NCBI GenBank assembly: GCA_002504405.1
Contig: DARO01000005.1
Coordinates: 1-64,000 of the forward strand
Direction: 5' to 3'
DNA length: 64,000 bases
From: Methanomassiliicoccaceae archaeon UBA71
GTDB lineage: Archaea; Thermoplasmatota; Thermoplasmata; Methanomassiliicoccales; Methanomethylophilaceae
Part shown: positions 1 to 8,636 of the stretch, piece after piece
How the letters are laid out: every line of letters starts with the position of its first letter
Numbering within the stretch: the stretch's first letter is position 1
Program-made: the position numbers and the translations under genes
The notes under the pieces: generated by a model
Told to the model about the DNA's origin: nothing
What the model saw: the letters and a program-made list of their open reading frames with translations, nothing else
Databases searched by the model: none

Positions 1-60
1 GTACAGGGCCGCATACCGTCCCGGATCCGCATGACCCGCTGACGCTCGATCCGTGCGTCC

Positions 61-344
61 GTGATGCGGCCGGGCGAAGCCGGCCGTCACGGGCACACAT
101 ATCGCGACAGGTGCCGCCTGTCACGGGACGGGGACCGGGAGGGTCCGGACGACATGACCGCGGAGAAGTTTTGAGGCTGAGACCGCGTCCACCAAACTGC
201 GGCGGAGCGTCCGGGACCAAGGTCGACATCGTTGTGCGGCTGAGACCGCGGGTTCGGGAAAATGACATTCCGAGCTCTCCGTTCCGCGACCTGCACGGTC
301 GCGTAAGGCGCTCGAAATAGCTTCGCATCAGCGAAAGCTATTTC
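61..344. ncRNA. Hairpin-rich non-coding stretch, candidate structured RNA
   Basis: Bases 1-471 hold no convincing gene; two overlapping ORFs here have compositions typical of chance frames in GC-rich DNA. A row of hairpins is seen: 61-90 (7-bp CGGCCGG/CCGGCCG stem plus a GTGA/TCAC extension), 106-122 (GACAGG/CCTGTC), 132-146 (GGACC/GGTCC), 285-303 (CGCGACC/GGTCGCG) and 314-344 (GAAATAGCTTCGC with GCGAAAGCTATTTC, loop ATCA). The 13-mer GGCTGAGACCGCG occurs at 175-187 and 238-250. I do not recognise RNase P RNA, SRP RNA or a known riboswitch. Strand is unknown. It could also be a repeat remnant or intergenic palindromes. Confidence 0.3.
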
Positions 345-422
345 CAGCTATTGTCTCATCGTTTCCTCAGAGGCCACTTTTAACGTAGGAAACCATTTAC
401 AAAAACACCTTATTTTAAATCC

Positions 423-442
423 GGCCCCGGGGAACCGGGGCC
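423..442 (-). terminator. Hairpin terminator after polymerase D small subunit
   Basis: GGCCCCGG/CCGGGGCC stem with loop GGAA lies about 30 nt beyond the stop of the minus-strand gene. Its transcript would carry a U-rich tract just before the stem and another AU-rich stretch after it. Confidence 0.5.
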
Positions 443-471
443 CCGCCATAACAAAAAGTGTACCGGACGAG

Positions 472-1905
472 TCATTCGTGGAAGTTGTGCATGCGGATCT
501 GGCCGGTTCCGAGGTCCACCGTGGGCATGATCCCAGGATCCGGGTTGAAGTTGTGCTGCCTCTGATACTCGGTCTGCGACTGCCAAGTGGAGGCGTTAAT
601 CATGCGGACCCCGTTATAGATCTCCTGCCCAGCGCCGTGCACATGCCCAGACACGAATATGTCCGGGACATACTCCATGGCCATGTAGTCCTTCTTCTCG
701 GGCGCCAGTGCGTTCCTCTGGCCATAGATGGGTGCGAGGTGGCGTCTGATGCACATCTCCTTCATGACAGAGAGGGGGTTCTCATAGGTCAGGTGCTGGA
801 CGGCGGCAATCCAGTCGTCCATGCTCTTCCCGTGGTAGGTCAGAACAGTGCGGTCCTCTATCTTCATGTACACGGGGTTGCCGACCATCAGTATGTTGGA
901 ATCGAAGTTCTTGGTGAATCTGAGATTGAGTGCGGGCTGCGGTTCTGCCAGGCGGGCCGCGTCATGGTTTCCCGGGTGGACGACCATCTTGATGTGGTCC
1001 GGAATCTCCTTCAGGTACTCTGACAGGGTCTCGTACTGCCTGTCTATGTCGTTGATGTTGAGCTCCTTGTCCTGGTCGGGGAACACCCCTATGCCGTCGA
1101 CGACGTCTCCTGGGAACACGATGTAGTTGATTCCCTGCTTCTCCGAGTTCGCCTTGAGCCAGGACACCATCCTGTGCCAGTCGTTCTCTAGGAACGTGCA
1201 GCTCCCCACGTGAACATCGGACAGGAACGCGACCTTGGACGTCGAATCGCTCGGCTCCCAGACATGGTTGCGCGGAATGTCCGGGCGGTAGATCTTCTCG
1301 GGGATTATCATCGACCTCTGGACGTTTGGTCTGCCCAGGATCCCTATGACCTCATCGTTTACGAACGTCTCCGAGTTCAGGGGGGAGTCCTTGGATATGA
1401 ACACCTTTATGGTGTCGGAGTCGTCCTCCAGTGTGATCATGGTGTGGCCGTTCTTGGTCTTAGAGACGTCGAATATTATCCCCACGATCTTGACGTCCCT
1501 GTCGAGGGTCTTTGCCTTGGCGATGTCCATGCCTCTGCCGAAGTCGTTGCGCTTCTCCACCAGTCTCCTGAGGGTCAGATAGCGGCTCCGGAAGTATTGG
1601 GCGAAGTCGTTGATCTTGCCCTCGCAGGTAGATTCGCCGGTGATGTCCGTGTTCTTCAGCACGGTCAGATCGGAGGTGAACTTGTTCTTCGGTACCACCT
1701 CCTTCGGAGATTCGAAGAGGACCTTGTCGCCGGCTATGCAGGACATGATGTCCTCTTTGCTGACGAACATCATGTTGGAGGACAGATGGGCGAAGACCGT
1801 GTTCGTGAAGGCCATCGGGTCGCTGTTAGAGAGGATCATCTCCATAGCATCGGGTGAGAAGAACACCTTCCTCTTGGCGGCCTCCGACAGGATCTCCGTT
1901 TTCAT
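472..1905 (-). CDS. polB: DNA polymerase II (family D) small subunit DP1
   Basis: Exonuclease/phosphoesterase subunit of the archaeal replicative polymerase D, partner of the large subunit DP2 (not in the window). The product is 477 aa. An OB-fold-like segment spans about residues 130-200, followed by a calcineurin-like phosphoesterase domain with SDVH (229-232), GD (266-267), GNHD (312-315), YHGK (357-360) and SGHVHG (419-424), so the nuclease residues look intact. The frame is open to 2016, but the start at 1905 begins the family-like sequence MKTEILSEAA and has a TATA-like box about 27 nt upstream. The more upstream start would add 37 unlike residues. Divergent from the next gene. Confidence 0.93.
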   Translation of the reverse strand: MKTEILSEAAKRKVFFSPDAMEMILSNSDPMAFTNTVFAHLSSNMMFVSKEDIMSCIAGDKVLFESPKEVVPKNKFTSDLTVLKNTDITGESTCEGKINDFAQYFRSRYLTLRRLVEKRNDFGRGMDIAKAKTLDRDVKIVGIIFDVSKTKNGHTMITLEDDSDTIKVFISKDSPLNSETFVNDEVIGILGRPNVQRSMIIPEKIYRPDIPRNHVWEPSDSTSKVAFLSDVHVGSCTFLENDWHRMVSWLKANSEKQGINYIVFPGDVVDGIGVFPDQDKELNINDIDRQYETLSEYLKEIPDHIKMVVHPGNHDAARLAEPQPALNLRFTKNFDSNILMVGNPVYMKIEDRTVLTYHGKSMDDWIAAVQHLTYENPLSVMKEMCIRRHLAPIYGQRNALAPEKKDYMAMEYVPDIFVSGHVHGAGQEIYNGVRMINASTWQSQTEYQRQHNFNPDPGIMPTVDLGTGQIRMHNFHE

Positions 1906-1926
1906 CACACGGGGAAGCGCGCCACC

Positions 1927-1936
1927 GTGTATAATC
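1927..1936 (-). promoter_or_regulatory. TATA box of polB (leaderless)
   Basis: Minus-strand GGATTATACA is centred about 27 nt before the ATG at 1905, the distance expected if transcription starts at the start codon. Confidence 0.5.
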
Positions 1937-2028
1937 CCTTTGGGGGCGTCCTGCGTATCGATCCAGCATAATGACGGCACCCCTTGTGCATCTGGCACAT
2001 ATGGACCTGAGCGCATCCGCCCATCGAC

Positions 2029-2040
2029 CAGTTAAATACG
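2029..2040 (+). promoter_or_regulatory. TATA box of the UPF0201-like gene (leaderless)
   Basis: CAGTTAAATACG is centred 26 nt upstream of the ATG at 2061 and supports that start over the longer open frame from 1971. Confidence 0.5.
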
Positions 2041-2060
2041 TGGAACAGGATTTTACCGTC

Positions 2061-2450
2061 ATGGCCGTCATCACCGTATCCTGCCCAGTCAATCCCAGCG
2101 AGGACCCCGAGAAGGTCCGTTCTGCCATCATGTCACTGTTTCCCGATGCCGAGCTGGAGCTCTCCGCAGATGGGTTCGAGGGCACCGTGGGGTCCCTGGA
2201 TTCGTTCGGCAGGCTGATCCGCCGGCAGAAGATCCTCGATGCGGCAAGGTCGGTACTGCTAACGAACATGAGGGGCGACAGGACCCGCATGACGCTGAAC
2301 AAGCAGGTGGCCACCGTCGGGAAGGTGTCCTTCGCGGATAGGAGGCCGGTGCTGGGAGCGATAACCGTCGAGATACAGGACGGGAACCTCGAGGCACTCA
2401 TCGACAGGGTGGCGCCGATGACCGTCGACGGAGAGGAGGTCAAGCAATGA
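2061..2450 (+). CDS. UPF0201 family (COG1325-like) predicted RNA-binding protein
   Basis: A 129-aa protein. The N-terminal strand MAVITVSCPVNPSEDPEKV followed by a helix ending in LFPDAELE, and the later segment SLDSFGRLIRRQKILDAAR, match my recollection of the archaeal UPF0201 family, thought to bind RNA or act near the exosome. No catalytic motif is visible. The start at 2061 is preferred because a TATA box lies 26 nt upstream and the preceding in-frame residues do not look like family sequence. The stop overlaps the next start in ATGA (2447-2450), so the two genes are probably co-transcribed and translationally coupled. Confidence 0.7.
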   Translation: MAVITVSCPVNPSEDPEKVRSAIMSLFPDAELELSADGFEGTVGSLDSFGRLIRRQKILDAARSVLLTNMRGDRTRMTLNKQVATVGKVSFADRRPVLGAITVEIQDGNLEALIDRVAPMTVDGEEVKQ

Positions 2451-3205
2451 TCGGGGTGTCCTGCACCCATTTCTCCAACGCCCCTGTAGAGGACTGGATC
2501 GGCCCCATCTCCAAATCATTCGGTCACTGGGAGATATTCTCTGAGGCGGAGCACAGCATACCGGGGAAGGAGCACAGGATATCCGAGATGATCGAGTCCG
2601 CCGGGATGACCTGCTCAGTGCATGCCCCCATCTGCGACCTCAACATCGCCGCCTTGTCGGACAGGCTGAGGGAGGCATCGATCAGGGAAACGGAGGCTGT
2701 TATACAGGCCGCGGTCGACATCGAGGCAGTGACGGTGACGGTCCATCCGGGGCTGTCCTCGATGGCAGTGAACGGGACCGAGGGCAAGGCGCTCGCACGT
2801 GCACAGGATGCGATGAAGGAGCTGGACTCCTTCGCGAGGGACTGCGGGGCGGTCCTCGCCATAGAGAACATGCCACAGGTGCCGTTCTTCCTGGGGAGGA
2901 CTGCCGAGTCCCTGCTTTCCGTCATCGATGGGACGGACCTGGGAATGTGCTTCGACATAGGGCATGCCCACACCACGGGGCAGATCGATGCGATGATGGA
3001 TGTTTTGGGCGACAGGATCGTCAACGTCCACATCCACGACAATCACGGGGCGAGGGACGAGCACCTGACGATCGGTGATGGGAGCATAGACTTCCGTCAT
3101 GTGGTGTCCCGCTTGGGCCGCTATGGGGGGAACTACATCATCGAGTCCAAGGACCTGGATTCCGCAATCCTGTCTCAATCGAGGCTGTCCCCGCTGCTCT
3201 CCTGA
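2447..3205 (+). CDS. Sugar phosphate isomerase/epimerase-like TIM-barrel protein
   Basis: A 252-aa protein with the xylose isomerase-like TIM-barrel layout (AP endonuclease family 2 superfamily). Metal-ligand-like segments include HAPI (about 57-60), VTVHPG, AIENMP, CFDIGHAHTTG, NVHIHDN and IIESKDL. It could be a sugar isomerase, an epimerase or an endonuclease IV relative; the missing extended loops argue against a true endonuclease IV. Start overlaps the upstream stop by ATGA. Its 3' end overlaps the convergent CPBP gene by 31 bp. Confidence 0.75.
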   Translation: MIGVSCTHFSNAPVEDWIGPISKSFGHWEIFSEAEHSIPGKEHRISEMIESAGMTCSVHAPICDLNIAALSDRLREASIRETEAVIQAAVDIEAVTVTVHPGLSSMAVNGTEGKALARAQDAMKELDSFARDCGAVLAIENMPQVPFFLGRTAESLLSVIDGTDLGMCFDIGHAHTTGQIDAMMDVLGDRIVNVHIHDNHGARDEHLTIGDGSIDFRHVVSRLGRYGGNYIIESKDLDSAILSQSRLSPLLS

Positions 3206-4257
3206 GAGGGCAGCAGCCTAGGCATCGCCTTGATCCCCGGCATGCTTCTGCGGAATCTGGATGCAGCCCACAGCAGGCAGGGTACTCCCAGCAGCAGGAC
3301 CACAACGAACGCTATGGACACGAGGGTCGGCGAGACCGTGATGATCACGCCCATGTAATCTACCACGAAGTGGAACATTATCGATGCGTAAAGTCCGAAG
3401 CGGACGAACAGGTATCCCATAACCAGGCCCGATACGAGGGTGGGGAGGATCTTCCACACGCCCCATCCGGACATGTGCGCGAATCCGAATATCACGGACG
3501 AGATCAGGATCAGCCCGACCGCCAGCCAGCTGAACCCGAACCCTCCGAACAGGTATCTCCAACCCTCCCGTCTACCGCTGATCAGCCCGACCGCCGCCAT
3601 GGGCAGGCCGATGTAGGCGACACGACAGATGATCTCCTCCCACACCGCGGCATTGGCATAGGAGTAGAGCGCTTCCGGCGAGGTGCCCGACGGCAGCCCT
3701 TCGGGTATGTCTATTGCGCCGCTCATGGAGGTTATCAGCAGATTTAGGACGAGGTCTGCGCACAGTAACGCACACAGCCAGAGCAGCGGGCAGGACGATG
3801 ACGGCCCGGGGTCCCCCGTTTTCAAAGATTTCCCGAGACCGGGGAGGCTCTTCTTCAGCAGGAAGAACGCGGATGCGAGTATGACTGCGAACTGCGCTAT
3901 CCAGAACAGCTGAAGGGGGAGGCCTGACAAATGCCCTGCCACTGTGAGCCATGGGACGAGGACGAGGATGCTCTCCACGGCATCGGCGGACCATGAGAAC
4001 ACCGATCCGACGCCCAATACCATCATGGCGAGCTCGAAGGCCATCAGGAAGGTGACGACCAACGTCGCAGCCATCGCAATCATGTCAAACGGGCTCCTCG
4101 AAGAGCGGGTGTTCAGCCGACGGCCGCACGATGTGCAGAATTCAAAACCCCTGTCACGGCATTCGCTGCATGACGGGCAATCGTCCAACGGTTCGCCGCA
4201 CGATGTGCAGAACCTGTACCCGCTCTTGCGGCAATCGTCGCATCTGTCGCAGGACAT
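3175..4257 (-). CDS. Double zinc-ribbon protein with CPBP (CAAX/Abi) intramembrane protease domain
   Basis: A 360-aa membrane protein. Residues 1-47 form two Cys-rich zinc ribbons (CDRC...CTSCG and CSEC...CTSCG). Several hydrophobic segments follow, then the CPBP signature: WEEIICR (the EExxxR motif), FGFAHMSG and HFVVDYMG, which supply the glutamates and histidines of this metal-independent glutamic protease family. Known members process prenylated proteins or act in self-immunity; the substrate here is unknown. The cytosolic ribbons may recruit a partner. Only 3 nt separate it from the upstream gene stop at 4261, so it is likely the third gene of the 5813-3175 unit. Confidence 0.85.
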   Translation of the reverse strand: MSCDRCDDCRKSGYRFCTSCGEPLDDCPSCSECRDRGFEFCTSCGRRLNTRSSRSPFDMIAMAATLVVTFLMAFELAMMVLGVGSVFSWSADAVESILVLVPWLTVAGHLSGLPLQLFWIAQFAVILASAFFLLKKSLPGLGKSLKTGDPGPSSSCPLLWLCALLCADLVLNLLITSMSGAIDIPEGLPSGTSPEALYSYANAAVWEEIICRVAYIGLPMAAVGLISGRREGWRYLFGGFGFSWLAVGLILISSVIFGFAHMSGWGVWKILPTLVSGLVMGYLFVRFGLYASIMFHFVVDYMGVIITVSPTLVSIAFVVVLLLGVPCLLWAASRFRRSMPGIKAMPRLLPSQESSGDSLD

Positions 4258-4260
4258 GGG

Positions 4261-4872
4261 TCACCTCAGCATGTCGGCCACGCCCCTGGCGCGTTCAACC
4301 TCTATGACGACCAGCAGGTTCTTCCTGTACTTCGCGACATCCCTTATCTGGTCGGAAATGTACTTTTCACGATTGAGGGACACTTCCCTGTAACCCTTCA
4401 CCTTATGGATGAAATGGTCCCATTCTATGGCGAAATCCTCGGGGGTGTTGCATCTGAACCTCTGCTTCATCCCCTTCTTGGCAAGCCTGTGCTCCTTGAC
4501 GAAGTCCCATGCCTTCACGGTATCGCAGTACATCTCGGTGAAAGCGGCATCGTTCATGTCCAGGGCTATGACGCCCATCCCGGATTCCGTGCAGAGGTCG
4601 ACCAGCTCGCACATCGCGGGGGACGGCAGTTCCACGGGTTCGTCCGTGAACTCCTCCATGCGGCGGGCGTAGACCAGGTCCAGCTCGCTCACCTCGAAGT
4701 CGCCGTCCAGTTTCTTGCGGTTGCGGAGGGCCTGGATCCCCTCGACCCCCAGGGTCGCTCCGTAGGCCTCGAACCTACCGAACGCCTCGCGCACCTTTGT
4801 CGCCTCCGAGGGGAGCCCGTTGATGACGGGCAGCAGGCAGACCCTGCAGTCGCCGACGCGCACCTCGATCAT
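4261..4872 (-). CDS. Conserved hypothetical protein, possibly TraB-like
   Basis: I do not recognise this 203-aa soluble protein with certainty. The order of elements (hydrophobic strand near residue 10, GVEGIQALRNRKKL near 45, IALDMND near 100, and a C-terminal VVIEVERARGVADML) vaguely resembles a reduced TraB/PrgY-type protein, but the GxxH motif of that family is missing. It is rich in charged helices in the second half (KKGMKQRFRCNTPEDF). The start overlaps the upstream regulator stop by ATGA (4869-4872), so it is translationally coupled to that gene and may be controlled by it. Confidence 0.55.
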   Translation of the reverse strand: MIEVRVGDCRVCLLPVINGLPSEATKVREAFGRFEAYGATLGVEGIQALRNRKKLDGDFEVSELDLVYARRMEEFTDEPVELPSPAMCELVDLCTESGMGVIALDMNDAAFTEMYCDTVKAWDFVKEHRLAKKGMKQRFRCNTPEDFAIEWDHFIHKVKGYREVSLNREKYISDQIRDVAKYRKNLLVVIEVERARGVADMLR

Positions 4873-5813
4873 TTCCTGGACCCCCTGGCGGCCACCAGGT
4901 CGGTGAGCTCCTCCGGGGCGTCGATCTTCTTCAGCTCCTCGTTCGATACGACGGCCGTCGAGTTTATGCTGTCCCTCTCGTGCTTGCGTTCCACTATGAG
5001 GATGGAGTAGGTGTCCATGATGCGGGCGATGTCCGATGCCACGACAGCCTTCTGGATGAGCTTCGCGTCATCGGAACCCAGTCCTGTTAGCATAAGGGCC
5101 CTGTCGTTGTTGCTGACGGCCTCGAACGGGCTCCTGACCACGGGCCTCACGGAGAATCCGAGGTTGCAGAGCTGGTTGACAGCGAACGTGTCTATCATCT
5201 CCTGCCCCGTGCGCTCCTCCTTGTTGCGTTCCTCGCTCTTGAATTCGAACGGGTCGATGGGCTCTATGATGGGCAGACCCAGGTATTCCTCTATGCGGAG
5301 CGCGGCGTCTATCATCGCACCCATCCCGGATTCGTACATCTGGATCGTTCTGCGCGACACGCCCGCAGTCTCCGCCAGGGCGCCGAGGCTGATCCCGCGG
5401 TCCTCTCTTACGGCCTTCAGGAGGCTGCTGTCAAGCTTGACGTAGAGCCCTCCCGGAGCGGCGAATATGAATGGGGGTGCCTGTTCCAGCAGGAGGTCCG
5501 CCAGCGTCTCGTTGGAGACGATGGATATGTTGAACCTGGAGTACACGATCCCCGGTTCGAGGTCACCTGAGCTGGAGCGTTCCCCCACCACCAGTGGTGT
5601 GGCGCTCAGGGCGTCAGACAGGGTCTTCATCTCCTCGGCGTTCTCCTTGGAGAAGGCGTCGATGTTGCTGAGGATCTTGATTATAAGGACGCGTTCGTCC
5701 AGCCTCGCGACCACATCGAAGCATATCCCCCGTATCGTCAGGGCGGAGGAGATGTCGAACCCTGCTTTCGCGAGGATGGCGCGTGTCGTGTTGATGAGTT
5801 CGCTCCTGCCCAT
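4869..5813 (-). CDS. Archaeal XRE-type transcriptional regulator (COG1395)
   Basis: A 314-aa protein with three parts: an N-terminal domain (about 1-130) with a nuclease-like strand-helix pattern FDVVARLDERVLIIKILSN, a central helix-turn-helix of Cro/CI type (LKAVREDRGISLGALAETAG-VSRRTIQMYESG), and a C-terminal domain ending before the NSTAVVSNEELKKIDAPEEL stretch. This matches the widespread archaeal COG1395 putative regulators. The open frame reaches 5852, but a TATA box sits inside that extension, 27 nt before the ATG at 5813, so the shorter start is chosen. First gene of a three-gene unit with 4261-4872 and the CPBP protein. Confidence 0.8.
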   Translation of the reverse strand: MGRSELINTTRAILAKAGFDISSALTIRGICFDVVARLDERVLIIKILSNIDAFSKENAEEMKTLSDALSATPLVVGERSSSGDLEPGIVYSRFNISIVSNETLADLLLEQAPPFIFAAPGGLYVKLDSSLLKAVREDRGISLGALAETAGVSRRTIQMYESGMGAMIDAALRIEEYLGLPIIEPIDPFEFKSEERNKEERTGQEMIDTFAVNQLCNLGFSVRPVVRSPFEAVSNNDRALMLTGLGSDDAKLIQKAVVASDIARIMDTYSILIVERKHERDSINSTAVVSNEELKKIDAPEELTDLVAARGSRK

Positions 5814-5833
5814 GACATTGGAAGTGTTTGTTC

Positions 5834-5844
5834 CTTTATTTAAA
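5834..5844 (-). promoter_or_regulatory. TATA box of the COG1395 regulator (leaderless)
   Basis: Near-palindromic CTTTATTTAAAG is centred about 27 nt upstream of ATG 5813. This placement decides the start codon. Confidence 0.5.
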
Positions 5845-5884
5845 GTGCTCATAGGAATGTTCTGAGCGGTTCATAGGCCGGGTC

Positions 5885-5904
5885 GGGGGCGGTCGCCCGC
5901 CCCC
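5885..5904 (-). terminator. GC-rich hairpin terminator after hsp20
   Basis: GGGGGCGG/CCGCCCCC stem with loop TCGC lies 5 nt past the hsp20 stop and closes the heat-shock operon. Confidence 0.55.
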
Positions 5905-5909
5905 GTTGT

Positions 5910-6398
5910 TCAGCTTATGCTGATCTCGCGTCCTTCGCACGAGGGGGACAGCTTGTCGAGGGTCACCTCGAGCAGGCCGTTGTTGTACTCGGCCTTGGCC
6001 GAGTCCACGTCGACTTCGCACGGAAGGGCGAGGTCCTTGGAGAACCTCTTCCTGGGGGAGTCGACATTTATGGAGAGCACGTTGCCAGTGCATCTGAGGT
6101 GGATGTCCTCCTTGGCGACCCCAGGTATCTCCGCCACCGCTCTCACCACGGAGTCCTCCTCCGTGACATCGGTGAACGGGTCCCTGTCGTCGCCGGTTCC
6201 GATGGCGCCCATCCTCGGACCGGAGTTCCCGAACTCCTTGACATGCCTGACTCCGTCAGGCCCTTGGTACATCGTGTACCCGTAGGTCTTCACGTCGGGA
6301 CCGGACACGTCCATCTGCCTGAACATGTCCTCGATCCTCCTGTTGAGGCTCTCGAACCCTCCGAAGAGGTCGTTCCAGATGTCGTCTGCTGCACTCAT
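5910..6398 (-). CDS. hsp20: Hsp20/alpha-crystallin small heat-shock protein
   Basis: ATP-independent chaperone that holds unfolding proteins. The 162-aa product has an N-terminal region rich in Gly and Asp, then an alpha-crystallin domain from about residue 70: AEIPGVAKEDIHLRC, LSINVD, FSKDLALP, and the family signature AEYNNGLLEVTL. The C-terminal REISIS could serve as the I-x-I anchor used in oligomerisation. An in-frame GTG lies 9 nt upstream, but the ATG at 6398 has AGGAG about 8 nt before it and is preferred. It follows cdc48 by 72 nt and is the last gene of the regulator-cdc48-hsp20 operon. Confidence 0.92.
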   Translation of the reverse strand: MSAADDIWNDLFGGFESLNRRIEDMFRQMDVSGPDVKTYGYTMYQGPDGVRHVKEFGNSGPRMGAIGTGDDRDPFTDVTEEDSVVRAVAEIPGVAKEDIHLRCTGNVLSINVDSPRKRFSKDLALPCEVDVDSAKAEYNNGLLEVTLDKLSPSCEGREISIS

Positions 6399-6470
6399 AT
6401 CAATCACTCCTTGCTCCTTGTCTTCCTTTTCTTCGTATTCGCATTCTGCTAAGGGGTTTATCGGGAGGGA

Positions 6471-8624
6471 TCACTCCTTCCCGTAGTCGGCCAGCTCCTG
6501 CCTGGCCTTGGGTCCGAACTTGTCGAGGGCCTTGTCGAAGTCCTCGGCGGACACCTTGCACGAGGCTATGTCCTCGTCGGTAGGCTCTGGGTTCTCGGAC
6601 ACCAGGTGTCTGACGGCGTTCATCACTGCCTCATTGCATATGGCGGCGATGTCCGCGCCGGTGCATCCCTCGGTCCTTCCGGCCAGGTCGTCCAGGTCCA
6701 CGTCGTCCGACAGCGGGCGACCTTTCGTGTGGATGCCGAATATCGACTTCCTGGATTCCTTGTCCGGAGGTCCGATGAAGATCGACTTGTCGAACCTGCC
6801 AGGCCTCAGCAGGGCCGGGTCCATGATGTCGGGGCGGTTCGTCGCCGCGATCACCACGACGTTGTTGAGGCTCTCCAGGCCATCCATCTCCGTCAGCATC
6901 TGGGATATCACCCTCTCCGTGACGTTGCTGTCCCCTCCGGTTCCCCTCTCGGGGGCGATGGAATCGATCTCGTCCATGAAGATCACGCATGGCGATGCCT
7001 GCCTCGCCTTCCTGAACGTCTCCCTCACGGCCTTCTCGGATTCCCCGACCCATTTGTTGAGGAACTCCGGGCCCTTCACCGCGATGAAGTTGGCTTCCGA
7101 TTCCGTCGCCACGGCCTTCGCCAGCATCGTCTTGCCGGTTCCGGGGGGTCCGTAGAGCAGGATCCCCTTGGGGGGCTTGGCGTTCATGTGGTCGAACACC
7201 TTTCCGAACTTCAGGGGCCACTCCACGGCCTCCTTCAGCTCCTGCTTGGCGGATTCCAGCGCGCCGATGTCGTCCCATCTCACGTTGGGCTTCTCGATCA
7301 GCACCTCCCTCATGGTGGAGGGCTGCATGTCCTTCAGGGCGTTCTTGAAGTCGTCCTTGGTGACGACTATCGAGTTGAGGACCTCCCTGGGTATCTCCTC
7401 GGTCTCAAGGTCCATGTCGGGCAGCACCCTCCTCAGGGACGCCATGGCGGCCTCCTTGGTCAGTGCAGACAGGTCCGCTCCGGCGTATCCGTGGGTCTTG
7501 TCAGCGAGCCATTTCAGGTCGACGTCCTCGGCCAGAGGCATTCCCCTCGTGTGGATCTCGAGTATCTCGAGCCTGCCGTCCCTGTCCGGGATGCCGATCT
7601 CGATCTCCCTGTCGAACCTGCCCGGCCTTCTGAGCGCCTCGTCTATGGAGTTGGGCCTGTTGGTTGCCCCTATCACCACGACCTTCCCCCTGGAGTTCAA
7701 CCCGTCCATCAGCGAGAGCAGCTGCGCTACTATGCGCCTCTCCTCCTCGCCGTTGACCTCGTCCCTCTTCGGGGCGATGGAGTCTATCTCGTCGATGAAG
7801 ATGATGCTGGGTGCGTTCTCCTCCGCCTCCTTGAAGATCTCCCTCAGCTTGCCTTCGGACTCTCCGTAGAACTTGCTGACTATCTCGGGACCCCCGATTG
7901 AGATGAAGTTGCTGCTGGTCTCCCCTGCCACGGCCTTCGCCAGCATCGTCTTGCCGGTTCCGGGGGGTCCGTGGAGAAGCACCCCCTTGGGGGCTTCCAC
8001 ACCCAGCCTCTTGAAGAGCTCGGGGTGTCTCAGAGGCAGTTCCACCATCTCGCGGATCTTCCTGACCGCATCTCCCAATCCGCCTATGTCGTCATAGGAT
8101 ACCTTGGGCACATCGCCGTTGTTGGCCGCGGGCTTGTCCGAGACCTTGACCTCCGTGGACGAGTCCATCATCACAGCGTCTCCGGACGGGGCGAACGATG
8201 TAACCACCAGGTCGATCTTGTTGCCCATTATGTTCAGGGTGATCGTGTCGCCCTTGGACAGCGCCCTGCCCTCGAGGTTCTGCCTCAGGTAGTCCTCCCC
8301 GCCCTGCAGCCTCAGCTGCTCGGTCGGTGAGAACGTGATCTTCTCAGCGTTCTTGGCAGAAATCTTCTTCACGGCGACCCTCTCGTCCAGAGAGACCCCG
8401 GCGTTGCGCCTGGTCGAGCCGTCAATCCGTATGATGCCGCGGTTGGCATCTTCCGGAGCTCCCCTGAGGACCTTGGCCACCGTCTTCTTGTTGCCGTCGA
8501 TCTGGACTATGTCGCCCACTTTGATGCCCAGGATGTCCATGAGCTCAGGATCCAGCCTGGCTATGCCCCTCCCGGTCTCGCCTGCCTTCAGCTCGGCTAC
8601 CTTTATCGCTTTCTCGTCTGACAT
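6471..8624 (-). CDS. cdc48: Cdc48/VCP-like AAA+ ATPase
   Basis: Hexameric unfoldase that extracts and unfolds proteins, often upstream of the proteasome. The 717-aa protein has the usual N domain (about 1-170; double-psi barrel then four-stranded barrel), D1 with Walker A GPPGTGKT (219-226) and Walker B IIFIDEID, and D2 with a second GPPGTGKT near 495, VIFMDEID and the sensor/arginine-finger segment LLRPGRFD. Both ATPase modules look intact. The tail ends LADYGKE, without an HbYX proteasome-docking motif. A GAGGAGG Shine-Dalgarno precedes the ATG and only 12 nt separate it from the regulator upstream. Confidence 0.97.
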   Translation of the reverse strand: MSDEKAIKVAELKAGETGRGIARLDPELMDILGIKVGDIVQIDGNKKTVAKVLRGAPEDANRGIIRIDGSTRRNAGVSLDERVAVKKISAKNAEKITFSPTEQLRLQGGEDYLRQNLEGRALSKGDTITLNIMGNKIDLVVTSFAPSGDAVMMDSSTEVKVSDKPAANNGDVPKVSYDDIGGLGDAVRKIREMVELPLRHPELFKRLGVEAPKGVLLHGPPGTGKTMLAKAVAGETSSNFISIGGPEIVSKFYGESEGKLREIFKEAEENAPSIIFIDEIDSIAPKRDEVNGEEERRIVAQLLSLMDGLNSRGKVVVIGATNRPNSIDEALRRPGRFDREIEIGIPDRDGRLEILEIHTRGMPLAEDVDLKWLADKTHGYAGADLSALTKEAAMASLRRVLPDMDLETEEIPREVLNSIVVTKDDFKNALKDMQPSTMREVLIEKPNVRWDDIGALESAKQELKEAVEWPLKFGKVFDHMNAKPPKGILLYGPPGTGKTMLAKAVATESEANFIAVKGPEFLNKWVGESEKAVRETFRKARQASPCVIFMDEIDSIAPERGTGGDSNVTERVISQMLTEMDGLESLNNVVVIAATNRPDIMDPALLRPGRFDKSIFIGPPDKESRKSIFGIHTKGRPLSDDVDLDDLAGRTEGCTGADIAAICNEAVMNAVRHLVSENPEPTDEDIASCKVSAEDFDKALDKFGPKARQELADYGKE

Positions 8625-8636
8625 TCTAATGCCTCC

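Noticed and set aside
174..252. TPP-riboswitch-like CTGAGA motifs
   Set aside because: The flanking conserved elements of the TPP aptamer (ACCC...CCTGAT...CAGCGTAGGGAA) are absent, and no thiamine gene follows.
87..320. Two opposite-strand 69-aa ORFs in the first 320 bases
   Set aside because: Arg/Pro-rich compositions typical of chance frames, mutual overlap, no ribosome site, and a sequence dominated by hairpins.
6606..7901. 431-aa plus-strand ORF opposite cdc48
   Set aside because: A shadow frame of the strongly conserved cdc48 gene; His/Arg/Val-rich with no domain.
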